A DNA stretch of 64,000 bases from Mesorhizobium qingshengii (GCF_027563465.1 NZ_JAPFQA010000005.1:124001-188000), one strand, 5' to 3'; shown: positions 8,302 through 17,865, counted from the stretch's first letter. Translations and numbers: made by a program. The notes: a model not told the origin generated them from the letters alone.

Positions 8302-9330
8302 TCACCGCGCCTTGCCGCCGAAGCCGGTGAGGAATGCGGTGAGATTGTCGCCGAGTTCGTCGCAGAGATAGCCACCCTCCTGCACGATGACCGTCGGCAG
8401 GCCGAGCTTGGCGATGGCCTCGCCGATGCGCGAGAAGCCTGGCGTGGTTACGGAAAGCCCGCCGAACGGGTCACCCTCGAACGCGTCGAGACCAAGCGCC
8501 ACGACCAGCGCGTCTGGCGAGAAGGCACGGATGCGCTGGAACGCAACCTCAAGCGCCCCGAGAAACGCGGCGTCGGCGGATTTGCGCGGCAGGGGCAGGT
8601 TGAAATTGTAACCGAGGCCCGGGCCTTCGCCGCGCTCGTCGGCATGGCCCCAGAAGAACGGGTAGAAGCGCACCGGGTCGGCATGCAGCGACACGGTGAG
8701 CACATCGGGCCGCGCATAGAAGATGCCCTGCGTGCCGTTGCCATGATGCAGGTCGACATCGAGGATCGCCACGCGCGCAGCCTGCTTGCGCAGGACCTGA
8801 GCCGCAACCGCCGAATTGTTGATGAAGCAGAAGCCGCCAGCGACATCGGCAAAGGCATGGTGTCCGGGCGGGCGGCACAGCGCATAGGCGGCCGGTGCGC
8901 CTGCCATCACGGCTTCAGCGGCTTCGACCGCGCTCCAGGCGCTCCAAAGCGCGCTTTGCCAGGTTTCGCCCGAGATCGGACAAGCGGTGTCGGCCATGTG
9001 ATAGCCGGCCTGGCCGACCGCCGAGGCAGGGTAGGAGCCGCTGCGCGCGATCGGATGGATGTTGGGGATCACTTCGGCCGACGCGCCCTCGATGCGCTGC
9101 CAGCGCGCATAAATGTGTTCGAGGAAATCGAGGTACTCCGGCGTGTGCACGGCGGCGACCGGACCGAGCCCATGATTGCGCGGCCGCTCGATCGTGCAAC
9201 CCGCTGACTTTGCGCCGGCTAACAATCTTTCGACGCGCTCCGGTTTTTCCGGATTGGGCTGCGCGGCCCCGCTCGAAAGGAACGCCTTGGGGTCATGGCG
9301 CTTCTGTTCCTCGGCATAGAAGGCTTTCAT
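8302..9330 (-). CDS. Acetylpolyamine amidohydrolase-like (histone deacetylase family) enzyme
   Basis: 342 residues of the histone deacetylase/acetylpolyamine amidohydrolase superfamily. It shows RPPGHHA (tandem catalytic His), GFCFINNSAVAA, ILDVDLHHGNGTQ near 185-196 (zinc-binding Asp and His), SLHADPVRFYPFFWG, LGLDAFEGDP (second zinc Asp) and QEGGYL (catalytic Tyr). These enzymes remove acetyl groups from N-acetylated polyamines. It is the last gene of the nine-gene operon, overlapping the GNAT gene by 4 bp. Having an acetylase and a deacetylase side by side is notable. The exact substrate is inferred. Confidence 0.9.
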   Translation of the reverse strand: MKAFYAEEQKRHDPKAFLSSGAAQPNPEKPERVERLLAGAKSAGCTIERPRNHGLGPVAAVHTPEYLDFLEHIYARWQRIEGASAEVIPNIHPIARSGSYPASAVGQAGYHMADTACPISGETWQSALWSAWSAVEAAEAVMAGAPAAYALCRPPGHHAFADVAGGFCFINNSAVAAQVLRKQAARVAILDVDLHHGNGTQGIFYARPDVLTVSLHADPVRFYPFFWGHADERGEGPGLGYNFNLPLPRKSADAAFLGALEVAFQRIRAFSPDALVVALGLDAFEGDPFGGLSVTTPGFSRIGEAIAKLGLPTVIVQEGGYLCDELGDNLTAFLTGFGGKAR

Positions 9331-9845
9331 TCCTGCTCCCCATTCTCCGGCGCGTCGGCGAAGGCAAAAAAGGCCTCGCCGATGATTTTCTGCGTCTGCT
9401 CGTAGCTCGACCAGGCGATGCCCAGCCTTTCATAAAAGGCCTTGGCGCCCTCATTGTCGCTGTCGACGGACAGTCGGAGATAGACGCCGCCTTGCTCCCG
9501 GCACTGGGCCGCGACACGCCGCAACAGGCGCTCGCCGATCTTGCGGCCGCGAAACCGGTCCTCGACATAAAGGTCCTGCACATAGACGCCAGGCCGCCCC
9601 ATCCAGGTCGAAAAGATCGGGAAATAGAGGCACAGGCCAGCGAATTCGCCGCCGACTTCGGCGATCAGGGTCGAGAAGGCAGGCTTTTCGCCAAAGCCGT
9701 AGGTTTTGAGATCGTCCGCTGTCGAGATGATTTCCTCGGGCGCGCCGATGTGCGTGCCGAGTTTCAGGATCGCCGCGTGGATGGTGTCGACGTCATCGAT
9801 CCGGCCGGGCCTGATCAGGACGTCATTGGATGTTGGATTGATCAC
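9327..9845 (-). CDS. GNAT acetyltransferase, diamine-acetyltransferase-like
   Basis: 172 residues with a GNAT fold. VYVQDLYVEDRFRGRKIGERLL contains the acetyl-CoA-binding R-G-x-x-I-G loop (residues about 92-110), and RLSVDSDNEGAKAFYERLG is motif B. The overall pattern, including FPIFSTWMGRPGVYVQDLYV, resembles spermidine/spermine (SAT-type) or thialysine acetyltransferases. It overlaps the deacetylase-like gene by 4 bp and follows the BKACE gene by 9 bp, so it is likely part of an amine catabolic operon. Confidence 0.85.
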   Translation of the reverse strand: MINPTSNDVLIRPGRIDDVDTIHAAILKLGTHIGAPEEIISTADDLKTYGFGEKPAFSTLIAEVGGEFAGLCLYFPIFSTWMGRPGVYVQDLYVEDRFRGRKIGERLLRRVAAQCREQGGVYLRLSVDSDNEGAKAFYERLGIAWSSYEQTQKIIGEAFFAFADAPENGEQE

Positions 9846-9854
9846 GGTCGCATC

Positions 9855-10784
9855 TCAGAACGCCACCCGGTCGCCACCCTTGAGGGCCAGCATGTCGCGC
9901 GCCTCGGTTGGCGTGGCAACCTCCAGCGACAGCCCATCGAGAATGCCACGGATGCGGCGCACTTGATCGGCATTGGATTTCGCCAGCTGGCGGCCGTCAT
10001 AGAGACTGTCCTCCAGCCCGACACGGACATTGCCGCCCATTGCCGCGGCGATCGAGATCAGCGGCATCTGATTGCGGCCGGCGGCCAGCACAGAGAACTG
10101 GTAGCTGTCGCCAAACAGTTTGTCGGCAATCCGCTTCATGTGGACGAGATTGTCCGTGTCGGCGCCGATGCCGCCCAGAATGCCCAACACGAACTGGATG
10201 AACAGCGGTCCCGCCACCAGCCCCCGGTCGCGGAAATGCGCCAGCGAATAGAGGTGGCCGACATCGTAGCACTCGAATTCGAAGCGCGTGCCGCAGCCCT
10301 TGCCCAGCCTCTCGAGAACGCCTTCCATGTCGGCGAACGTGTTCTTGAAGATGGTGTCGCGCGTGGCTTCCAGCAGTTTCGGCTCCCACTCGTGCTGCCA
10401 CTCCCTTGGCTTGTCGAGCATCGGAAACAGCGCGAAGTTCATCGAGCCCATGTTAAGCGAGCACATTTCGGGCTCGGCCCGCAGCGGCGCCGCAAGCCGC
10501 TGGTCCAACGTCATCAGCGAGGAGCCGCCGGTGGTGATGTTGATCACCGCGTCGGTAGCCTGCTTGATGCGCGGCAGGAATTGCATGAACACGTCCGGAT
10601 CGGCGGTCGGCCGCCCATCCCTGGGGTCTCGGGCATGAAGATGCAGGATGGAGGCACCGGCTTCGGCGGCGGCGATCGCCTCGGTGGCGATCTGGTCCGG
10701 CGTCACCGGCAGATAGGGCGACATCGACGGTGTATGCACCGAGCCGGTAACGGCGCAGGTGATGATGACTTTACGCGGTGCCAT
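9855..10784 (-). CDS. BKACE (beta-keto acid cleavage enzyme, DUF849)
   Basis: 309 residues of the BKACE family (3-keto-5-aminohexanoate cleavage enzyme Kce is the prototype). It starts KVIITCAVTGSVHTPSMSP, has the metal-binding HLHARDP near residue 48 and the INITTGG segment, and ends with GGNVRVGLEDSLY. Members use Zn2+ and acetyl-CoA to split a beta-keto acid into acetoacetate and a CoA ester. It lies 3 bp after the aminotransferase gene, which could supply the keto acid. The substrate here is unknown; the family is promiscuous. Confidence 0.92.
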   Translation of the reverse strand: MAPRKVIITCAVTGSVHTPSMSPYLPVTPDQIATEAIAAAEAGASILHLHARDPRDGRPTADPDVFMQFLPRIKQATDAVINITTGGSSLMTLDQRLAAPLRAEPEMCSLNMGSMNFALFPMLDKPREWQHEWEPKLLEATRDTIFKNTFADMEGVLERLGKGCGTRFEFECYDVGHLYSLAHFRDRGLVAGPLFIQFVLGILGGIGADTDNLVHMKRIADKLFGDSYQFSVLAAGRNQMPLISIAAAMGGNVRVGLEDSLYDGRQLAKSNADQVRRIRGILDGLSLEVATPTEARDMLALKGGDRVAF

Positions 10785-10787
10785 TTC

Positions 10788-12179
10788 TTACCCCTGGCCT
10801 GCGACCGGCAGATCGAGCTCGGCGGCCAGAACTTCCAGCGAGTCGCCGATAATGGAAACGATCTCGCCGACCTGCTCCCTGGTGACGATCATCGGCGGCG
10901 CGACCATGAAATTGTCGCCGTCGACACCACCCTTGACCCTGCGCCCGTAGATGATCAGTCCGCGCTCATAGGCGAGGTCGAGCAGCCGCTGCGTGGCTTT
11001 CTTGTTCTGGTCGATCGGTCTCAGGGTCTCGGGATCGGCAACCATCTCGGCGCCCGTGAGCAGGCCCTTGCCGCGCACGTCGGCGATAAATGGAAACCGC
11101 TTCGCCAGCCCCTTCAGCCCGTCCATCAGCACGTCGCCCATGGCGGCCGCATTGGCGATCAGGTCGAGCCGATCCATTTCGCCGAGCACGGCAAGCCCGG
11201 CGGCGCAGGCGAGCGGGTTGCCGGCATAGGTGTGGCCGTGCTGGAATCCGCCCGAGGCGAGCAGCGGCTGCACCAGCCGCATCGGCGCGGCGAGCGCGCC
11301 AAGCGGCGCGTAGCCCGAGCCCAGCCCCTTCGACAGCGCGACGATGTCGGGTTTGCAGTTCCAGTGGTCGCCGCCGAGGAATTTTCCGGTGCGGCCGGCA
11401 CCGCACATCACTTCGTCGTGGATCAGCAGGATGCCATAGCGGTCGCAGATCTCACGAATGCGCGGATAGTAGCTGTCCGGCGCCACCAGCGCCGCGGTGG
11501 CCGCACCGCCGATCGGTTCCATGATGAAGGCGACCACGCTGTCTGGACCCTCGGCCAGGATCTTCTCCTCCAGCATGTCGGCATAGCGGATGCCGCGCTG
11601 CTCCATCGAAAGATTGTCGCGGTCGCGCCATGCGGTTGGCGCCGGCACGGTCGGCATTACGCGCATCATCGGCGTGAAGGTCTCGGCCAGCGCATCGTCG
11701 CCGGTAATGGAGAGCGAACCCAAGGTGCCGCCATGATAAGAGGGGAAGCGCGTGATCACTTTCCAGCGGCTTGCCTGGCCGGTGGCGACCGCCCACTGCC
11801 GCGCCAGCTTGATGCAGGACTCCGTCGCTTCCGAGCCACCCGAGACGAAGAAGATGCGGTCCATGCCCTCCGGCAGCTTGCCGGCCAGTTCCCGCGCCAA
11901 CTCTTCCGCCGGCTCGTTTTCAAAATGCAGCCGGTAGGCGAAGGTGGCGCGGTCCATCTGCCGTTTCATCGCGTCGAGCACGTTGCGGTTGGAATGGCCG
12001 ATATTGGCGACCATCGGGCCGCTCGAGCCGTCAATGAAGCGACGGCCGTCCTGCGTCCACATATAGATGCCTTCGGCGCGGTCGATCAGCGGCCGGCGCA
12101 GGCTGGACAGGTAGAACAGATGCGATGGTGGCCGAGCGTCAGTGTTGGCAGCGGCGGTCTGAGGAAGGGCTTTCGACAT
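10788..12179 (-). CDS. Class III (omega) aminotransferase
   Basis: 463 residues from ATG 12179, one base after the upstream stop (TGACATG); an in-frame ATG at 12212 would overlap the preceding gene. A class III PLP aminotransferase: FVSGGSEATESCIKLARQ, FPSYHGGTLGSLS, LIHDEVMCGAGRTGKF with the PLP Asp, and the Schiff-base Lys in VALSKGLGSGYAPLGA near residue 278. These enzymes move the amino group from omega-amino acids or amines to pyruvate or a keto acid. Together with BKACE it suggests transamination to a beta-keto acid, then thiolytic-type cleavage. Confidence 0.92.
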   Translation of the reverse strand: MSKALPQTAAANTDARPPSHLFYLSSLRRPLIDRAEGIYMWTQDGRRFIDGSSGPMVANIGHSNRNVLDAMKRQMDRATFAYRLHFENEPAEELARELAGKLPEGMDRIFFVSGGSEATESCIKLARQWAVATGQASRWKVITRFPSYHGGTLGSLSITGDDALAETFTPMMRVMPTVPAPTAWRDRDNLSMEQRGIRYADMLEEKILAEGPDSVVAFIMEPIGGAATAALVAPDSYYPRIREICDRYGILLIHDEVMCGAGRTGKFLGGDHWNCKPDIVALSKGLGSGYAPLGALAAPMRLVQPLLASGGFQHGHTYAGNPLACAAGLAVLGEMDRLDLIANAAAMGDVLMDGLKGLAKRFPFIADVRGKGLLTGAEMVADPETLRPIDQNKKATQRLLDLAYERGLIIYGRRVKGGVDGDNFMVAPPMIVTREQVGEIVSIIGDSLEVLAAELDLPVAGQG

Positions 12180-12180
12180 G

Positions 12181-13827
12181 TCAGGACTTTCTGAGGTAAC
12201 GATCAAGGACATTCCGGGTGACGCGTTCGACCATCGGGTCTTGTCTTAGCAGGCCGGCCACCCATTCGCAGCTTCCGGCGTGGAACACCTCGCCCTTGCC
12301 GCGCGGGAAATTGACGATCATGCCATTGCCGCGTTTGACTTTTTCCAGGTTGGCGTCGCTCGCCTCACCGAACAGCGTTTCGGCGGTGAAGCGGCCATCC
12401 TCGTCGGTGAGGAACTGGTCCTCGATCGGGATATCGGCGCTTTCCTCCACCTGGCTGGCCATGCCGACGGCGAGAACCTGCAGGCCATCCGGCGCGCCGC
12501 TGGTGGCGGTGGGGTAGGGCAGGCCGCCGCGTATCTCGAAGTCGAGCCCGTCAACCTCATAGCCATAGACATGGCTGTCGGAGCCGAGCAGGTCGCCATA
12601 ATAGATGCCGGTGCCGGCGAAGGCCCAATGCTCCGGCCTGTAGACCGGAAAGCCGCGCACGCCGCGCGGCGCACAGCCGCCCCAGCCGGTGTAGACGCCA
12701 CGCGTCGCGTTGAGTCCGAAGGTCGCCGAACCCGGCCGGCCGATTTCGGGCGCCTCCCAGGAGTTGGTGGCCCGGGTGACGTCGCCGCCGCGGAGATAGG
12801 CTGGGTCCTCGGCGCGGGCGCGGTATTTGAAGCAGACCTGCCGGCGGCCTTCGTCCTCCAGCCGCGTCTGCCACATGAAATTGCCGGCAAAGCGCGCCGC
12901 ATGGCCGCCGCGTTCGACATAGTGGTCGACGGCATCACGCATCTCCCAGGTCCAGTATTCGTCGTGGCCGACGAAAGCCGCGCAGTCGTAGCCGTCGAGA
13001 ATATCAGGCGAGAACTGCAGATCGTGCTGGCTGGCGAGATCGACGGCATAGCCGGCCCGTTCGGCGAAGCGGAAGAAGTGGCTGTCGTAGCTGGCCCAGC
13101 CCGACGAGGCGTATTTCTTCGAATGACCGGTGGCGAGCGCCCACTCCATATGCGGATAGCGCGGTATCGTCTTTGGCGGCACGGCGACTTCCAGCGGCAC
13201 ACGCGGTGCGTCTTTCGGCAGCACGACAAAACCACGGCACCACGGGCGTTGCGTCGACACGACGGGCGAATACTGGTTGCGATCCGGTCCGGTAATGCCC
13301 TGGTAGTGATTGGAGCCGCCCCAGGTGTTGTAGGCAAGCCAGGTTCCCGTCGCCGCCACTTGCAGCACACGGCCGGGTTTCTTGCCGGGCACGGGAGCGA
13401 CGATAAAAATATGGTGGCATTGGATCGGCTTGCCGTCACGGCCATCGGCGGTCAGCGTCACCCGGTAGGCGCCGGACGGCCAGTCGCTCCCGACACGGAA
13501 TTCGAACGAAGCTTCCCAGCCGCAACCCTCGGCCGAGCACTGGTCGGGCGTGTCCTGCCAGCGCGCGGCGATGCCCGATTTCTCGAACACCCTGGTTTCG
13601 CTGCCGCCGTCGCGGGTGATCGTCATGCTGAACGCCGGTGCCGTTGAACTGACATGCAGAACAACCGTTTCGCTGGCCCGATAGGAAAAGCGGTTGCTGT
13701 AGCACCAGATCTCGCCGCGCTCGCCATCCATGCCCGGCCATTCATAATAGTGGCCGCGTACCGCGTGCCGGCGCTGCTCCGGCGTCAGTCCGAAATCGGG
13801 AAATTCCGTGATCAATCTGGTCATCAT
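12181..13827 (-). CDS. N,N-dimethylformamidase large-subunit-like protein
   Basis: 548 residues matching the C-terminal domain family of the N,N-dimethylformamidase beta subunit. Indicative segments are YSNRFSYRASE and TITRDGG (beta-sandwich), then TWLAYNTWGGSNHY, GHDEYWTWEMRDAVDHYV with clustered acidic and His residues, SNSWEAP-like ATNSWEAPEIG, and FPRGKGEVFHAGSCEW near the end. The known enzyme hydrolyses an amide to formate and dimethylamine, but most family members are uncharacterised. Its position after an amino-acid-type ABC importer and before an aminotransferase suggests it opens an amide substrate. A small subunit gene is not seen nearby. Confidence 0.85.
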   Translation of the reverse strand: MMTRLITEFPDFGLTPEQRRHAVRGHYYEWPGMDGERGEIWCYSNRFSYRASETVVLHVSSTAPAFSMTITRDGGSETRVFEKSGIAARWQDTPDQCSAEGCGWEASFEFRVGSDWPSGAYRVTLTADGRDGKPIQCHHIFIVAPVPGKKPGRVLQVAATGTWLAYNTWGGSNHYQGITGPDRNQYSPVVSTQRPWCRGFVVLPKDAPRVPLEVAVPPKTIPRYPHMEWALATGHSKKYASSGWASYDSHFFRFAERAGYAVDLASQHDLQFSPDILDGYDCAAFVGHDEYWTWEMRDAVDHYVERGGHAARFAGNFMWQTRLEDEGRRQVCFKYRARAEDPAYLRGGDVTRATNSWEAPEIGRPGSATFGLNATRGVYTGWGGCAPRGVRGFPVYRPEHWAFAGTGIYYGDLLGSDSHVYGYEVDGLDFEIRGGLPYPTATSGAPDGLQVLAVGMASQVEESADIPIEDQFLTDEDGRFTAETLFGEASDANLEKVKRGNGMIVNFPRGKGEVFHAGSCEWVAGLLRQDPMVERVTRNVLDRYLRKS

Positions 13828-13832
13828 CGTGC

Positions 13833-14597
13833 TCAGGCGGAAAGGTATTTCTTGAGGAAGGTGCGGGTGCGTTCTTTCTGCGGCGCGCGGAAGATGTCGG
13901 CCGGCGGGCCTTCTTCCACCACCACGCCGCCGTCCATGAACAGCACTCTGTCCGCCACTTCGCCGGCAAAGCGCATCTCATGCGTTACGATGAGCATGGT
14001 CATGTGTTCGGCGGCAAGCTGTTTCATCACCGCGTTGACCTCGTCGACGAGTTCGGGATCGAGCGCCGAGGTGGCTTCGTCGAACAGCATCACCTTGGGC
14101 TGCATCGCCAGCGCGCGGGCAATAGCCACACGCTGCTTCTGGCCGCCCGAAAGCCGCGAGGGATAGGCGTCGATCTTGTCGGCGAGCCCGACCTTGGACA
14201 AGAGAGCAACCGCCAGCGCCCGGGCTTCGGCTTTCGGCATGCCTTTCAGGATCACTGGCCCCATGGTGATGTTCTCGATCACGGTCAGATGCGGGAACAG
14301 GTTGAAGTGCTGAAACACCATGCCCATCTGCTGGCGCACCTTGTTGATGTGCCGTTCGAAGGCCTGGCCATGAAGCGGCTGGTTGACCTGCACGCCGTCG
14401 AGCCAGACTTCGCCACCGTTGAGCGATTCCAGATGGTTGATGGACCGCAACAACGTGCTCTTGCCGGAGCCGCTCGGCCCGATGATTGCCACGATCTGCC
14501 CGCGCTCGACCGATAGGTCGATACCTTTGAGGACTTCGACGGCGCCGAACGATTTGCGCGCGCCGCGAACCTCGACCATTGGCTGGCGCAAGCTCAT
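13833..14597 (-). CDS. Polar amino acid ABC transporter ATPase
   Basis: 254 residues from ATG 14597, overlapping the permease gene by 4 bp. Walker A is GPSGSGKST (about 36-44), signature [15 protein letters not shown] (about 149), Walker [15 protein letters not shown] (about 166), and the H-loop IVTHEM. It is the GlnQ/HisP type that drives uptake of polar amino acids or opines. It works with the two permeases and the binding protein just upstream in the operon. Confidence 0.95.
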   Translation of the reverse strand: MSLRQPMVEVRGARKSFGAVEVLKGIDLSVERGQIVAIIGPSGSGKSTLLRSINHLESLNGGEVWLDGVQVNQPLHGQAFERHINKVRQQMGMVFQHFNLFPHLTVIENITMGPVILKGMPKAEARALAVALLSKVGLADKIDAYPSRLSGGQKQRVAIARALAMQPKVMLFDEATSALDPELVDEVNAVMKQLAAEHMTMLIVTHEMRFAGEVADRVLFMDGGVVVEEGPPADIFRAPQKERTRTFLKKYLSA

Positions 14598-15253
14598 CGG
14601 GAAACCTCCACGTTCCGTTCGAACCGACGCAGACCTGCTTCGAGCACGAGGTTGAGAATATAGTAGAGCGCCGCCGCCGTGATGTAGAATTCGAACGGCC
14701 GGAACGTTTCGCTGATCGCCAGCTGGGCCGAATGGACCAGTTCCGCGATGCCGATGACCGAGACGATGGAGGATTCCTTCAACAGCGCGATCAGGTTGCT
14801 TCCGATCGGCGGAGCCGTGTTGCGGATAGCCTGCGGTATCACGACGTAGCGCAGCGTCTGCCACTTGCCGAAGCCGATGCTGCGCGCGCCTTCCGTCTGG
14901 CCGGTATCGACGGCGACGATACCGGCGCGGATGACGTCTGCATTGTAGACGGCAAAATGCAGACCAAGCCCGACGATGCCGGCGGCAAGGGCTGGAATAT
15001 CGATGCCGATCTGCACTAGGCCGAAATAGATCAGGAAGAGCTGCAGCAGCAGCGGCGTGCCCATGAAAATCCACATGAAGACACGCACGGGATAGGCGAT
15101 GATCGCCGGCGCGTAGAGCACTGTGACCGCGAACAGAATACCGAAGACGAAGCTGAGCGCTCCTGCCGAGACCGTGAGCAGCGTGGTCCACCAGGCGCCA
15201 GTCAACAAGAGGCCCCAGTAGGGCGCGACGACGGTGAAATCGAGACCTTGCAT
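14594..15253 (-). CDS. Polar amino acid ABC transporter permease (HisM/GlnP type)
   Basis: 219 residues with several hydrophobic helices and the cytoplasmic EAA-like loop [25 protein letters not shown] followed by [29 protein letters not shown] is typical of the HEQRo/HisMQ subfamily. An inner-membrane channel half, paired with the adjacent permease. It overlaps the ATPase gene by 4 bp. Confidence 0.95.
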   Translation of the reverse strand: MQGLDFTVVAPYWGLLLTGAWWTTLLTVSAGALSFVFGILFAVTVLYAPAIIAYPVRVFMWIFMGTPLLLQLFLIYFGLVQIGIDIPALAAGIVGLGLHFAVYNADVIRAGIVAVDTGQTEGARSIGFGKWQTLRYVVIPQAIRNTAPPIGSNLIALLKESSIVSVIGIAELVHSAQLAISETFRPFEFYITAAALYYILNLVLEAGLRRFERNVEVSR

Positions 15254-15265
15254 CGCGCTCTCCGA

Positions 15266-15913
15266 TCAGACGATTGCGAAGCGCTTGTCGAGCAAATCGA
15301 CGATGCGGGCGACGGCGTAGACCATGATCATGTAGAGCAGGGCGGCAACGCCGAAGATCTCGAACGGCTTATAGGTGGAACCGATGAAGCGTTGGGCCGT
15401 GTAGGTGAGTTCGACGACCGAAATTGTCGACACCAGTGCCGATCCCTTCAACAGACCGACCGTATTGACGCCGAGCGGCCTTATCATCAGCCGCGCCGCC
15501 TGCGGCAGCACGACCTTGCGCAACGTCTGGAAACGGCTGAACCCGATTGTGCGCGCGGCTTCGGTCTGGCCTCTGTCGACCGCGACCAGCGCGCCGCGGA
15601 TCGATTCCGCCATATAGGCGCCGATGTTGAGGCCGAGGCCGATGACGCCTGCCGCGAACGGATCCAGGTTGATGCCGATTTGCGGGCCGCCGAAATAGAG
15701 CACGAAGAGCTGGATCAGGCAGGGCGTGCCGCGAAACAGGCTGACATAGAGTGTGCCGATGGCCCGCGGGATCGCGGACCTCGACATCTTGCCGGCCGCG
15801 GCCAGTGCCGCGGCCGCGAGGCCCAGGATCAGGGCCAGCACTGTGATCTCGATCGTTACCAGCGCGGCTTCCACGAAGAACGGGAAGACGCGCTGCATCA
15901 AGGAGAAGTCCAT
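15266..15913 (-). CDS. Polar amino acid ABC transporter permease (HisQ/GlnP type)
   Basis: 215 residues if started at the Met of MDFSLMQ (ATG at 15913); the frame extends five codons to 15928. It has the membrane helices and the loop [26 protein letters not shown], plus [23 protein letters not shown]. It is about 41% similar by eye to the neighbouring permease, consistent with a heterodimeric channel. Confidence 0.93.
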   Translation of the reverse strand: MDFSLMQRVFPFFVEAALVTIEITVLALILGLAAAALAAAGKMSRSAIPRAIGTLYVSLFRGTPCLIQLFVLYFGGPQIGINLDPFAAGVIGLGLNIGAYMAESIRGALVAVDRGQTEAARTIGFSRFQTLRKVVLPQAARLMIRPLGVNTVGLLKGSALVSTISVVELTYTAQRFIGSTYKPFEIFGVAALLYMIMVYAVARIVDLLDKRFAIV

Positions 15914-15974
15914 GGAATAGCCCAGCAAGAGGAGTGCTCCAGGCGGCTTTGGGGCCGCCAGGAGCCCATAGGGG

Positions 15975-16757
15975 TCAGCGGATGTCGCTGCCGACCCACT
16001 GCGTGGAGATCTTCTTGTAGGTGCCGTCAGCCATCATGTCGTCCAGCGCCTTCTGCATGGCGGCCTTCAGTTGCGGGTTGTCCTTGCGGATGGCGATGCC
16101 GATGGCGACGCTGCCGCCTTCAATGTTCGGTGTGTCGAGCTTGCGGACCTTCTCGCCCGTCTCCTTGACCGCGACCATGACCGGAATGTTGTCGACGACG
16201 ATGGCGTCGACGCGACCGGCCTTCAATTCGAGCAGAAGTTCCGGCAAGCCCTTGTAGGTGCGGATGTCCCAACCGCCCTGTTCGCGGGCCCATTTCTCAT
16301 GCGTCTCGCCCAGCGTCACACCAAGGGTCTTGCCCTTGAGATCGTCGAGGCTCTGCACCTTGGAATCCTCGTTCACGAAAACGGCGCGGCCGGCGTGGTA
16401 GTACGGGCCGACGAAATCGACCACCTTCTCGCGCTCTGGCGTAATCGTCATCGAGCCGACGACGGTGTCGTATTTGTTGGCAAGCAACCCGGCGATGATG
16501 CCGTCCCACGCCGTGGTGATGATGGTGCCCTTGACCCCGATGCGCTCGGCGATGGCCTTGCCGATATCCGCGTCGAAGCCGACGACCTCATTCTGGTCGT
16601 TGACGAAGTTGAACGGCGGATACTGCCCGCTCATTGAAATCTTCAGCTCGCCCGCCGCCTTGATCTTCTCAAGGTCGTCGGCCCTGGCCGACGCGGTCGT
16701 GAAGGTCGACGCAAGCAGCAGTGCCGCAACCGCGATGCCGGAAAATACTCTGTTCAT
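15975..16757 (-). CDS. Polar amino acid ABC transporter substrate-binding protein
   Basis: 260 residues from ATG 16757 (AAGGAAAC ribosome site). It has a Sec signal peptide (SGIAVAALLLASTFTTASARA), then the PBP type II fold: LKISMSGQYPPFNFVNDQN, VVGFDADIGKAIAERIG, WDGIIAGLLANKYDTVVGSMTIT. Periplasmic, and first gene of the nine-gene operon. The ligand cannot be read from sequence; the FDADIGKAIA and GSMTITPEREK motifs are general for amino acid and opine binders. Confidence 0.94.
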   Translation of the reverse strand: MNRVFSGIAVAALLLASTFTTASARADDLEKIKAAGELKISMSGQYPPFNFVNDQNEVVGFDADIGKAIAERIGVKGTIITTAWDGIIAGLLANKYDTVVGSMTITPEREKVVDFVGPYYHAGRAVFVNEDSKVQSLDDLKGKTLGVTLGETHEKWAREQGGWDIRTYKGLPELLLELKAGRVDAIVVDNIPVMVAVKETGEKVRKLDTPNIEGGSVAIGIAIRKDNPQLKAAMQKALDDMMADGTYKKISTQWVGSDIR

Positions 16758-16839
16758 CTGGTTTCCTTGTCCTCTGGATGGAGCGCGAAGTCTTGTTCTT
16801 GGGAGGCGCGGGGACGCTTTCCTGACTTCAATGATTGCC

Positions 16840-16860
16840 TTTGCGCATGCATTGCGCAAA
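16840..16860. promoter_or_regulatory. Perfect dyad in the LysR / ABC-operon divergent promoter
   Basis: TTTGCGCA, 5-bp spacer, TGCGCAAA: an 8-bp perfect inverted repeat in the 137-bp divergent gap, 34 bp before the LysR start and 83 bp before the binding-protein start. Location and symmetry fit the recognition site of the adjacent LysR regulator. Function is inferred. Confidence 0.6.
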
Positions 16861-16894
16861 TAGATAATGGGAATAGGGAGCATAGATATCAGGA

Positions 16895-17854
16895 ATGGCT
16901 TTGCCTCGCCCCGAACGGCTGGTCTGGGATCTGGACTGGAACCTCTTGCGGACATTCGTTGTCATCGCCGAGGTGAAGAGCATCACGCGCGCCGCCGAGC
17001 GGCTGAACCTCAAGCAGCCAAGCGTCAGCAACGCGTTACGGCGGCTGGAAGACCGGGTTGGCCGGCGGCTGGTCGAGCGCGATGCGACACGCTTCGAGCT
17101 CACCGAGGTCGGGCGGCTTCTCTATGAGCAGAGCGTCGAGGTGTTCGGCACCATATCGCAGCTGCCGCTGCTCATGCGCGGCATCAGCGACGACGTCACC
17201 GGCCACGTCATGATCGCCACCGCGAGCCATGTCGTTTCGCCACTGTTCGACCAGGCGCTTTCGGAGTTTCACCGCAACTACCCGCGCGCCAGCATCACCA
17301 TCTCGGTCGCGGCAAGCACCGAAGTGGCCAAGCAGGTGAGGGAGCGCCGCGCCTCCTTCGGCATCTGCCTGGTCAGCCAGCGCGATCCGGCGCTGGAATA
17401 CGCGATGGTCTATCGCGAGTTCTTCGGCTTCTTCTGCGGTCCCCAGCACAGGCTCTACGGGCAAACCGGACTGACGCTGGCGGATCTGCGGGGCGAGCCC
17501 TCCGTATCGTTCCAGACCGACCATATTTCGGACGCGCTGCGGCCAGTCGCGCTGCTGCGCAGCGAGGCCCGGCTGAGCGCCGATGTCGTCGGCGTGTCTT
17601 CCAGCCTGGAGGAGGTACGGCGCATGATCGTCGCCGGGCTCGGCATCGGTCCGCTGCCGTTGCATGTCGCGCGGCGCGACGTGGCGGACGGGACGCTGTG
17701 GCGGCTGCCGCCCTACGACGCACCACCGGCCATCGACATCTTCCTGCTGGTCAATCCCGACAAGGCGATGAATCGCGCCGAGAAGGCGCTGCTTTCAGGG
17801 TTACAGGCGCTGATCGCCGAGACGCCGCTCGGGGACCGCGTCTACAACGGCTGA
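16895..17854 (+). CDS. LysR-type regulator of the adjacent operon
   Basis: 319 residues. The N-terminal winged HTH is at about 17-75 (SITRAAERLNLKQPSVSNAL then RRLEDRVGRRLVER), with a C-terminal co-inducer domain (ATASHVVSPLFDQALSEFH; IVAGLGIGPLPLH). It is transcribed away from the nine-gene minus-strand operon, with a perfect dyad in between, so it probably controls that operon in response to the transported amine or amide. An ordinary full-length member. Confidence 0.92.
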   Translation: MALPRPERLVWDLDWNLLRTFVVIAEVKSITRAAERLNLKQPSVSNALRRLEDRVGRRLVERDATRFELTEVGRLLYEQSVEVFGTISQLPLLMRGISDDVTGHVMIATASHVVSPLFDQALSEFHRNYPRASITISVAASTEVAKQVRERRASFGICLVSQRDPALEYAMVYREFFGFFCGPQHRLYGQTGLTLADLRGEPSVSFQTDHISDALRPVALLRSEARLSADVVGVSSSLEEVRRMIVAGLGIGPLPLHVARRDVADGTLWRLPPYDAPPAIDIFLLVNPDKAMNRAEKALLSGLQALIAETPLGDRVYNG

Positions 17855-17865
17855 CCGGCCGAAAC

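Noticed and set aside
8895..12194. Very long plus-strand open frame (1099 codons) across the BKACE and aminotransferase genes
   Set aside because: Antisense to well-supported genes; its residues are low-complexity Arg/Ala/Gly/His as expected from the opposite strand of GC-rich coding DNA.
12280..13647. 455-codon plus-strand frame opposite the dimethylformamidase-like gene
   Set aside because: Antisense artefact without domain similarity.
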